From DASVDE01 sp036381235 (GTDB taxonomy: Bacteria > Actinomycetota > Thermoleophilia > Solirubrobacterales > 70-9): a stretch of DNA of 64,000 bases. Every line of letters begins with the position of its first letter. Position 1 is the first letter of the stretch. Below are positions 58,819 to 64,000 of this stretch, piece after piece. The notes under the pieces were generated by a model. The model made no database searches. It was not told where the DNA came from and saw only the letters and a list, made by a program, of their open reading frames with translations. The translations under genes were made by a program, and so were the position numbers. The DNA is taken from contig DASVDE010000002.1 in the NCBI GenBank assembly GCA_036381235.1, positions 116,172 to 180,171 of the forward strand, given 5' to 3'.

Positions 58819-59274
58819 ATTCAGGATCCGGCACAGGCGGTCGACGAAGGCCGTCTGTGCCGGATTGATTTTTCGCCTCGCCTCCTCCGGACCGAACCAC
58901 TCGGCCCGGTCGACCTCCGGAAACTCGCGTTTGCGCCCTGAGCGAGGCGGCCATTCCATCGCGAAGACGTTGCTTCGCAGCGCAGCCGGGTCGAAATCGC
59001 CCTGCGCCGCCCAGGCCCGGACCTGCTTGCCGCCCTTCTGACGCACCTCACCGAGGTCGATCAGCGCCTCCCGCTCGATCGTGGGAGGCGTGCCCAGTTC
59101 CTCGGCCGCCTCCCTCAAGGCGCAGTCTCGTGGGTCCTCACCCTCCTCCAACTCCCCCTTCGGGATCGACCATGCTCCGAGGTCCTTGTTCGCCCAGAAC
59201 GGACCGCCGGGATGAACGAGCAGCATCTCCGGCGATGCCGGCTTGCGAAAGAAGAGGATCCCGGTGCTCTGCAA
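58807..59274 (-). CDS. NUDIX hydrolase
   Basis: The 155-residue protein hydrolyses a nucleoside diphosphate linked to another group, with the Nudix box seen at residues 40-61 as GELEEGEDPRDCALREAAEELG and the catalytic REAAEEL core intact. The N-terminal segment STGILFFRKPASPEMLLVHPGGPFW is typical of the family with prior PKG. The substrate is unknown. The start is TTG at 59274. The C-terminal ARRKINPAQTAFVDRL helix is common in short Nudix proteins. It is convergent with the membrane gene and precedes a decayed toxin-antitoxin-like locus. Confidence 0.9.
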   Translation of the reverse strand: MQSTGILFFRKPASPEMLLVHPGGPFWANKDLGAWSIPKGELEEGEDPRDCALREAAEELGTPPTIEREALIDLGEVRQKGGKQVRAWAAQGDFDPAALRSNVFAMEWPPRSGRKREFPEVDRAEWFGPEEARRKINPAQTAFVDRLCRILNSDG

Positions 59275-59364
59275 GAAATCGCCTCAACCTGACGGTATTG
59301 GACCGACGCGCACAGACCAGCTTTTCCACCTTGCATGGTCTCTACCGCCATTAGCATCCCGCCC

Positions 59365-59532
59365 ATGAAGAAGCGCAGGAAGACCGCTTCGTCTGCAGCC
59401 GCAACCGCCGAAGCGGTGCGGGTGCAGCGACTGCGTGCAGATGCGCAGCGGCCGATCAGCGTGAATCTGGCAGAGGGCATCGCGCTGAGTCACAAGCTAA
59501 TGCGGTTTACCGGGGTAGCGCGGAAGAGTTGA
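59365..59532 (+). CDS. Small antitoxin-like protein next to a nucleotidyltransferase remnant
   Basis: The 55-residue basic protein (MKKRRKTASS..., ending ISVNLAEGIALSHKLMRFTG) starts at ATG 59365. Short proteins with an R-L-x-x-D-A-x-R-P...NLxEgIaL pattern often precede nucleotidyltransferase genes in toxin-antitoxin-like pairs, and one follows here with a TTGA overlap. Because the partner is broken, this gene may be decaying too. I cannot confirm that the product is made or active. Confidence 0.5.
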   Translation: MKKRRKTASSAAATAEAVRVQRLRADAQRPISVNLAEGIALSHKLMRFTGVARKS

Positions 59533-59788
59533 GCGAGCCGGCCTTCGACGAGCTGATGCGGCGCCTTGCGGCGGCAGACGTCGACTTCGTGGTGGTGGGT
59601 GGCCTTGCCGTCAATGCTCGACGGGGTTCCCAGCTATGGAGAACTGCGATCCCGAGCAACCGACGCTGAGATCCTTGGAGTCACCGTCGCCGTCTCCTCC
59701 GATCGAGGATCTAAAGGCAATGAAGCGAGCCGCGGGACGAACTCGCGACCTGGCGGATCTAGAGGATCTGGAAGCCGTGAGTGACTGA
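59529..59788 (+). pseudogene. Decayed nucleotidyltransferase (MNT-like toxin partner)
   Basis: From TTG 59529 one frame gives LSEPAFDELMRRLAAADVDF then VVVGGLAVN, the N-terminus of MNT-type nucleotidyltransferases. It stops after about 45 codons. In a different frame, up to TGA 59786-59788, there is the C-terminus PIEDLKAMKRAAGRTRDL followed by ADLEDLEAVSD, which is also conserved in the family. The central part is missing. I read it as an internal deletion plus frameshift. The 4-nt TTGA overlap with the upstream ORF supports an original operon. Confidence 0.7.
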
Positions 59789-59819
59789 GGTCGCAAATCG
59801 CGACCTCAGTCGGCCTGCA

Positions 59820-59893
59820 TCGGGGAGACAGGATTTGAACCTGCGACCGCTCGGCCCCCAGCCGAGTGCGCTACCAGACTGCGCCACTCCCCG
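59820..59893 (-). tRNA. tRNA-Pro (anticodon GGG)
   Basis: A 74-base tRNA with acceptor CGGGGAG/CTCCCCG. The anticodon stem CTCGG/CCGAG encloses the loop CTGGGGG with anticodon GGG, reading CCC. The T-loop is TTCAAAT. Confidence 0.95.
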
Positions 59894-59980
59894 TGGCTGC
59901 CCTTGCATTCTGCCGCATCCGGAGGGCTGAGCGTGGCAAACTGTCGCCTCGACGATCCGCCCCAAGGTGGACTCGCGCGT

Positions 59981-60051
59981 GCGGCGGTAGCTCAACGGTA
60001 GAGCCTCAGCCTTCCAAGCTGATGACGCGGGTTCGATTCCCGTCCGCCGCT
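59981..60051 (+). tRNA. tRNA-Gly (anticodon TCC)
   Basis: A 71-base tRNA with acceptor GCGGCGG/CCGCCGC. The anticodon stem TCAGC/GCTGA encloses CTTCCAA with anticodon TCC, reading GGA/GGG. The T-loop TTCGATT is typical. Confidence 0.96.
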
Positions 60052-60061
60052 TCTTGTTCAA

Positions 60062-60135
60062 CGGGGCAGCCAGGACTCGAACCTGGAATCGCCGGTTTTG
60101 GAGACCGGTGCCTTAGCCAGTTGGGCCACTGCCCC
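60062..60135 (-). tRNA. tRNA-Trp (anticodon CCA)
   Basis: A 74-base tRNA with acceptor GGGGCAG/CTGCCCC. The anticodon stem CCGGT/ACCGG encloses CTCCAAA with anticodon CCA, reading UGG. The secE-nusG genes, its usual neighbours, are not in the window. Confidence 0.96.
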
Positions 60136-60173
60136 AGAGGGGTCTGATCGTAACGAGCGCCGGCGGCGCTCAG

Positions 60174-60257
60174 TGCGGGCGGAGGGACTTGAACCCCCAC
60201 GGGCCGAAGCCCACCAGGACCTAAACCTGGCGCGTATGCCAATTCCGCCACGCCCGC
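60174..60257 (-). tRNA. tRNA-Leu (anticodon TAG)
   Basis: An 84-base class II tRNA with acceptor GCGGGCG/CGCCCGC. The anticodon stem CCAGG/CCTGG encloses TTTAGGT with anticodon TAG, reading CUA. It has a long variable arm with GGGCTTCGGCCC. Confidence 0.95.
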
Positions 60258-60289
60258 ACGGATGCTCTTAACGCGCGACCAACGTCGCG

Positions 60290-60850
60290 GTGTCGCCGAC
60301 AGATTCTATGATCGATGCTGTGGCGGTAGGAGAGGTGAGGCCGGGATACGAGCTGTGGCGACCCAATCGGGAGAAGCCGGAGACGATTACGACCAAGTTC
60401 GTGATCGTCCTTCTGTTGGCTGCAACGGCAGCGATAGCGGGCCTGGTGACGATCGCCGGATTCTCGCTGCTGGCCGGTGGAGGCAGCATGGGCGTCATCT
60501 GCTTTATCTACGCCGGCCTCTACGCGTTCTTCGCCTTCCTGGTCGCCCGCTGGAGCCGAGGCATCCTGCCGGTCGCCGCCGCTCTCTCGATGATTCTCGC
60601 GATCTTCTGCGCGGTGGGCGCCGACAGCTGGTTCGCCCGTGACAAGGCCGGCTTCGAGGATGCGCTGCTGCCCTCATCGCTGATCGGCCTGCTGGTGATC
60701 GTTCTCTTCCTGCTCCAAATCGTGGTCGTCGCGGCTGCGCTCTACGGCTTCAATCAGGATTGGCACGTCGAGGAGGAGCGCCCAATCGGCTCCGGCGAGG
60801 ACTACGGCGCGGGCGCCCCGCCTGAGAACGGCGCGGCGCAGCCGGCTTGA
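60290..60850 (+). CDS. Hypothetical membrane protein
   Basis: The 186-residue protein (start GTG 60290 or ATG 60308) has four membrane segments at about 37-60, 66-86, 90-110 and 132-155. A short charged N-terminus (YELWRPNREKPETITTKF) and a basic/acidic C-terminal tail (HVEEERPIGSGEDYGAGAPPENG) flank them. No family is recognised. The gene lies inside a tRNA cluster on the opposite strand of its neighbours. Its codon use resembles other true genes of the window. Confidence 0.65.
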   Translation: MSPTDSMIDAVAVGEVRPGYELWRPNREKPETITTKFVIVLLLAATAAIAGLVTIAGFSLLAGGGSMGVICFIYAGLYAFFAFLVARWSRGILPVAAALSMILAIFCAVGADSWFARDKAGFEDALLPSSLIGLLVIVLFLLQIVVVAAALYGFNQDWHVEEERPIGSGEDYGAGAPPENGAAQPA

Positions 60851-60868
60851 TCGGCGCATCCGCTTCTA

Positions 60869-60952
60869 TGCCGGAGGTGGGACTCGAACCCACAAGCCCG
60901 CAAGGGCAATCGATTTTGAGTCGATCGCGTATGCCAATTCCGCCACTCCGGC
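60869..60952 (-). tRNA. tRNA-Leu (anticodon CAA)
   Basis: An 84-base class II tRNA with acceptor GCCGGAG/CTCCGGC. The anticodon stem ATCGA/TCGAT encloses CTCAAAA with anticodon CAA, reading UUG. Confidence 0.95.
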
Positions 60953-61039
60953 GCGACGCGAACGATAGACCGCTTGCCCTGAGAGCTCCCATGAAGTCCT
61001 CGCGTGGGGCGAGAACGCCGGTTTAGACTGGCGCCGCGG

Positions 61040-61882
61040 ATGCGGGTCCATCACCTCAACTGCGGGTCGTTCTGTCCTCACGGGCGGCGGCTGATCAACG
61101 GAGACGGCGGCCTGCTGGCCCAGGGGACGATCGTCTGCCATTGCCTCGCGATCGAAGCCGGGGACGGCCTGATCCTGGTCGACACCGGCTTTGGCATCGA
61201 GGACGCTCGCAATCCCCGCCAGCTCGGAGGCGCCTTCCGCGCGATGATGAGCCCGAGGCCGAAGGTCGAGACGACAGCACTGAAGCGGCTCGAGGCGCTT
61301 GGCTTCGCTGCCGGCGACGTCCGCCACATCGTCACCACGCACCTCGACCTCGACCACACAGGCGGCCTCCCCGACTTCCCACAGGCGGAGGTTCACGTCC
61401 TCTCCGCCGAGCTGGAAGCCGCCCTGCACCCCGCCCTCAACGACAGGCTGCGCTACATAGGGGGCGCCCACTGGAAGCACGAGCCGCGCTGGGTCAGGCA
61501 CGAGGAGGGCGGCGATGACTGGTTCGGATTCGAGGGAATCCGAATCCTCCCCGGCCTGGACGTCAGCGTGCTGCTGATCCCCCTGCTCGGCCACTCGCGC
61601 GGCCATACGGGAGTGGCGATCGAGTCCGGCGACGGTTGGCTGCTGCACTGCGGCGACGCCTACTTCAATCACGGGGAGCTGGCGACACCGCCAAGCTGCC
61701 CGCCGATGCTGCGCTTCTTTCAGACCATGACCGCCGCCGACAACAAGGCGCGCAAGGCCAACCAGGAGCGGCTGCGCGAGCTGGTCGCCACCCACGGCGA
61801 TGAGGTCACGCTCTTCTGCGCCCACGATCCGCACGAACTGGAGCGCGAGCAGGCAAAACCGGCCGGCGCCGCTGCTGCGTGA
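61040..61882 (+). CDS. MBL-fold metallo-hydrolase
   Basis: The 280-residue protein is a metallo-beta-lactamase-fold hydrolase with the zinc motif THLDLDHTGG (H-x-D-x-D-H), ligand His in LGHSRGHTGVAI and Asp/His in HCGDAYFNHGEL. Substrate is unknown; lactonases, thioesterases and glyoxalase-II-like enzymes share the fold. ATG 61040 is preceded by TAGACT 10 nt upstream, again without a Shine-Dalgarno. The stop overlaps the ligase start (GTGA), so the two genes are coupled, which may suggest a thioester or acyl-CoA-related step. Confidence 0.9.
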   Translation: MRVHHLNCGSFCPHGRRLINGDGGLLAQGTIVCHCLAIEAGDGLILVDTGFGIEDARNPRQLGGAFRAMMSPRPKVETTALKRLEALGFAAGDVRHIVTTHLDLDHTGGLPDFPQAEVHVLSAELEAALHPALNDRLRYIGGAHWKHEPRWVRHEEGGDDWFGFEGIRILPGLDVSVLLIPLLGHSRGHTGVAIESGDGWLLHCGDAYFNHGELATPPSCPPMLRFFQTMTAADNKARKANQERLRELVATHGDEVTLFCAHDPHELEREQAKPAGAAAA

Positions 61883-63864
61883 CCTCGCGATCTCCGGAGA
61901 AGCTCTGGGAGCCGCCGGCCGAGCTGGTCGAGCGGGCGCGAATGACCGAGTACCTGCGCTGGCTGGAGGCCGAGCGAGGGCTGCGCTTCACGGGATATGA
62001 GGAGCTGTGGCGGTGGTCGGTCGATGACCTCGAGGGCTTCTGGTCCTCGCTCTGGAACTTCTTCGACGTCCATTCGGACGGCAGCTATGACCGGGTGCTC
62101 GGCAACCGCGAAATGCCGGGGACCGATTGGTTCTCCGGCGCGCGGCTGAACTACGCCGAGCACGTCTTTGCCGGCAAGGACGATGCCGAGACGGCAATCC
62201 TGCACGCCTCGGAGCTGCGTGAGCTGGAGGAACTGAGCTGGGGAGAGCTGCGCGGCAAGGTTGCGGCAGTCGCGGCAGGGTTGCGCGAGCTGGGAGTCGA
62301 GCGCGGCGACCGCGTCGTCGCCTACATGCCGAACATCCCCGAGACGATCGTCGCCTTCCTCGCCACGGCGAGCATCGGAGCCACCTGGTCGAGCTGTTCG
62401 CCGGACTTCGGCCCGGCAAGCGTCATCGACCGCTTCGCCCAGATCGAGCCCAAGGTCCTCTTCGCCGTCGACGGCTACCGCTACGGCGGCAAGGACTTCG
62501 ACAGGCGCGAGACGATTGCCCACCTCCAGGCGGAGATGCCAAGCCTGATCCGCACCGTCGTCCTGCCCTACCTCGAGCCCGACCCCGACCTCTCCTCCCT
62601 GAGCGGCGCTATGCCCTGGGAGGAGCTCCTGGCCGCGAACGAAGGCGCCGAGCTGCACTTCGAGCGCGTCCCCTTCGACCATCCGCTCTGGGTTCTCTAT
62701 TCCTCCGGCACCACCGGGCTGCCGAAAGCGATCGTCCAGGGCCAGGGCGGAATCCTGCTCGAGCACCTGAAGAAGCTCAACCTCCACATCGACGCCCACC
62801 CCGGCGACCGGCTCTTCTGGTTCACGACAACCGGTTGGATGATGTGGAACTTCCTCGTCTCGGGGTTGCTGACCCGGGCTGCGATCGTTCTCTACGACGG
62901 CAACCCCGGCCATCCCGACATGGGAGTGCTCTGGGACCTGGCGGAGCGCGCCGGAGTGACGATGTTCGGCACCAGCGCCTCCTACATCGCCGCCTGCATG
63001 AAGGCAGGCGTCGAGCCGGCCTCCGGCCGCGACCTCTCGCGCCTCAAGGCGGTCGGCTCGACCGGCTCGCCCCTCTCGCCCGAGGGCTTCGACTGGGTCT
63101 ACCGGCATCTCGGCTCCGACACCTGGCTCTTCTCCACCAGCGGCGGCACCGACCTCTGCACCGCCTTCGTCGGCGGCACTCCGCTGCTGCCGGTCTATCG
63201 CGGCGAGCTGCAGGCGCGTGCGCTCGGGGCCGCGGTCGAGGCCTGGGACGAGGAGGGCCGCCCGCTGATCGACGAGGTGGGCGAGCTGGTGGTGACCGAG
63301 CCGATGCCGTCGATGCCGGTCTTCTTCTGGGGCGACGAGGACGGCAGCCGCTACCGGGCCAGCTACTTCGAGCACTACCCCGGCGTCTGGCGCCACGGGG
63401 ACTGGATCGAAATAACCTCGCGCGGGACCGCCGTCATCTACGGCCGGTCCGACTCGACCATCAACCGCTCGGGCGTGCGCATGGGCACCAGCGAGATCTA
63501 CCGGGCGGTCCTCGACCTGGACGAGGTGCTCGACGCCCTCGTGGTCGACGTCCCCCGGCCCGGCGCCGAGAGCTGGATGCCGCTCTTCGTGGTGCTGCGC
63601 GACGGGGCCCGGCTCGACGACGACCTGCGGGCCCGGATCGCGCGCGGCATCCGCGAGCGCTGCTCGCCGCGACACGTCCCGGACGAGGTCTTCCGGATCG
63701 ACGCCGTGCCGCGCACGCTCAGCGGCAAGGCGCTGGAGGTCCCGGTCAAGCGGATCCTGATGGGGACGCCCGCCGCGCAGGCGGCCAGCCGCGACTCGCT
63801 CGCCAACCCCGAGGCGCTCGACTGGTTCGTCGACTTCGCGACGGAGCTCGAGAACAGCGCCTGA
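61879..63864 (+). CDS. Acetoacetate-CoA ligase
   Basis: This 661-residue enzyme activates acetoacetate with ATP and CoA to acetoacetyl-CoA. It shows the acyl-AMP motif LYSSGTTGLPKAIVQGQGG, the FSTSGGTDLCTAFVGG segment, the hinge-type WRHGDWIEITSRGTAVIYGRSDSTINRSGVRMG with catalytic Asp and Arg, and the C-terminal Lys in RTLSGKALEVPVKR. Length and motifs match the acetoacetyl-CoA synthetase group, distinct from acetyl-CoA synthetase. GTG 61879 overlaps the MBL gene stop. It would feed ketone-body or polyhydroxybutyrate breakdown products into metabolism. Confidence 0.92.
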   Translation: MTSRSPEKLWEPPAELVERARMTEYLRWLEAERGLRFTGYEELWRWSVDDLEGFWSSLWNFFDVHSDGSYDRVLGNREMPGTDWFSGARLNYAEHVFAGKDDAETAILHASELRELEELSWGELRGKVAAVAAGLRELGVERGDRVVAYMPNIPETIVAFLATASIGATWSSCSPDFGPASVIDRFAQIEPKVLFAVDGYRYGGKDFDRRETIAHLQAEMPSLIRTVVLPYLEPDPDLSSLSGAMPWEELLAANEGAELHFERVPFDHPLWVLYSSGTTGLPKAIVQGQGGILLEHLKKLNLHIDAHPGDRLFWFTTTGWMMWNFLVSGLLTRAAIVLYDGNPGHPDMGVLWDLAERAGVTMFGTSASYIAACMKAGVEPASGRDLSRLKAVGSTGSPLSPEGFDWVYRHLGSDTWLFSTSGGTDLCTAFVGGTPLLPVYRGELQARALGAAVEAWDEEGRPLIDEVGELVVTEPMPSMPVFFWGDEDGSRYRASYFEHYPGVWRHGDWIEITSRGTAVIYGRSDSTINRSGVRMGTSEIYRAVLDLDEVLDALVVDVPRPGAESWMPLFVVLRDGARLDDDLRARIARGIRERCSPRHVPDEVFRIDAVPRTLSGKALEVPVKRILMGTPAAQAASRDSLANPEALDWFVDFATELENSA

Positions 63865-63892
63865 GGTCGGCAGGGACGAGCTCAACCGCGGG

Positions 63893-64000
63893 TCACTCGG
63901 TGCGCCGGCGCAGGGTCGCCGCGCCCAGCGCGAGGAAGAGCAGGGTCGCGAGGACGATGACCGCCACGTCCAGCGCCCCGCGGGCGCCGAAGTCCACCCC
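63893..64000 (-). CDS. Membrane protein C-terminus, probable ABC-2 type permease (partial)
   Basis: The last 35 residues of a minus-strand protein cut by the window edge: a short polar start, a hydrophobic segment (LDVAVIVLATLLFLALGAATL) and a basic Arg-rich end (RRRTE). Such an ending is typical of DrrB/ABC-2 type permeases. The family is only a guess because so little is present. Confidence 0.45.
   Translation of the reverse strand, partial: GVDFGARGALDVAVIVLATLLFLALGAATLRRRTE

Noticed and set aside
61720..63885. 721-residue minus-strand frame opposite the acetoacetate-CoA ligase
   Set aside because: The ligase frame has all acyl-AMP ligase motifs; the antisense frame has none and is a by-product of GC-rich codon use.

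Overview
The window is GC-rich chromosomal DNA from an actinobacterium, most likely the class Thermoleophilia (Solirubrobacterales or a relative). This placement is inferred from gene content: an mraZ/rsmH pair with actinobacterial MraZ boxes, a Gram-positive Tad-type secretion operon, leaderless-looking promoters, many secreted proteins with Ala/Arg-rich leaders, and a sigma/anti-sigma surface-protein locus. No rRNA gene, CRISPR array, integrase or intact insertion sequence was seen.

Layout. 1-646: start of the division (dcw) cluster, rsmH and mraZ, on the minus strand. 829-1668: an unknown membrane protein that ends in a 20-bp perfect inverted repeat. 1718-6971: a Tad/Flp-type operon (tadC, tadB, tadA, cpaB-like) preceded by a two-component pair and a DUF192 gene, with overlapping or nearly overlapping ends. 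7046-12151: PfkB kinase, PHP phosphatase, a hypothetical gene, a Rho_N-SnoaL fusion, glpD and a nitroreductase.

12172-18625 is the most interesting locus. A minus-strand cobalamin riboswitch precedes a secreted DUF4430-like protein, a DUF4430-like lipoprotein, an ECF T subunit, a fused double ECF ATPase, and an ECF S subunit fused to a six-repeat prenyltransferase/transcobalamin-like alpha-toroid. Together these are the alpha and beta folds of animal transcobalamin, split over several genes and attached to an ECF transporter. I read it as a complete B12 capture and import system.

18675-21560: an Nramp-like transporter without the usual metal ligands, a ZIP transporter and a small secreted protein. 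21573-36714: a flavoprotein, then a group resembling the mycobacterial DosR dormancy regulon: erythromycin-esterase-like protein, phosphoribosyltransferase, alpha/beta hydrolase, site-2 protease with CBS domains, LuxR-type regulator, DosS-like GAF kinase with the heme His and Tyr spacing kept, P2-type ATPase and alcohol dehydrogenase. A TreT-like glycosyltransferase, a serine protease and a TPR protein are interspersed.

36809-48191: CDF exporter; two tandem lamin-tail-like surface proteins; a divergent cupredoxin - ECF sigma - zinc anti-sigma operon; a seven-repeat beta-propeller; a PhoD phosphatase; and a collagen-like protein with a tail-fibre S74 chaperone end. The two divergent transcripts share a mirror-image promoter (TTGAAC-N17-CGTAGACC-N6-ATG on both strands).

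48210-50765: two lipid/membrane enzymes and a small membrane protein between a decayed tRNA-Glu fragment and tRNA-Glu, then tRNA-Leu. 50790-58818: hydrolases, a metallophosphoesterase, a haloalkane dehalogenase, a complete sulfate ABC operon (sbp-cysT-cysW-cysA), a second secreted serine protease and a small membrane protein. 58807-64000: NUDIX hydrolase, a decayed toxin-antitoxin-like pair, a five-tRNA cluster, an MBL hydrolase coupled to acetoacetate-CoA ligase, and the end of a membrane protein cut by the window edge.

Start codons were re-chosen in many places because GTG/TTG starts and 4-nt overlaps are common here. No intergenic stretch exceeds about 300 bases except the riboswitch leader.
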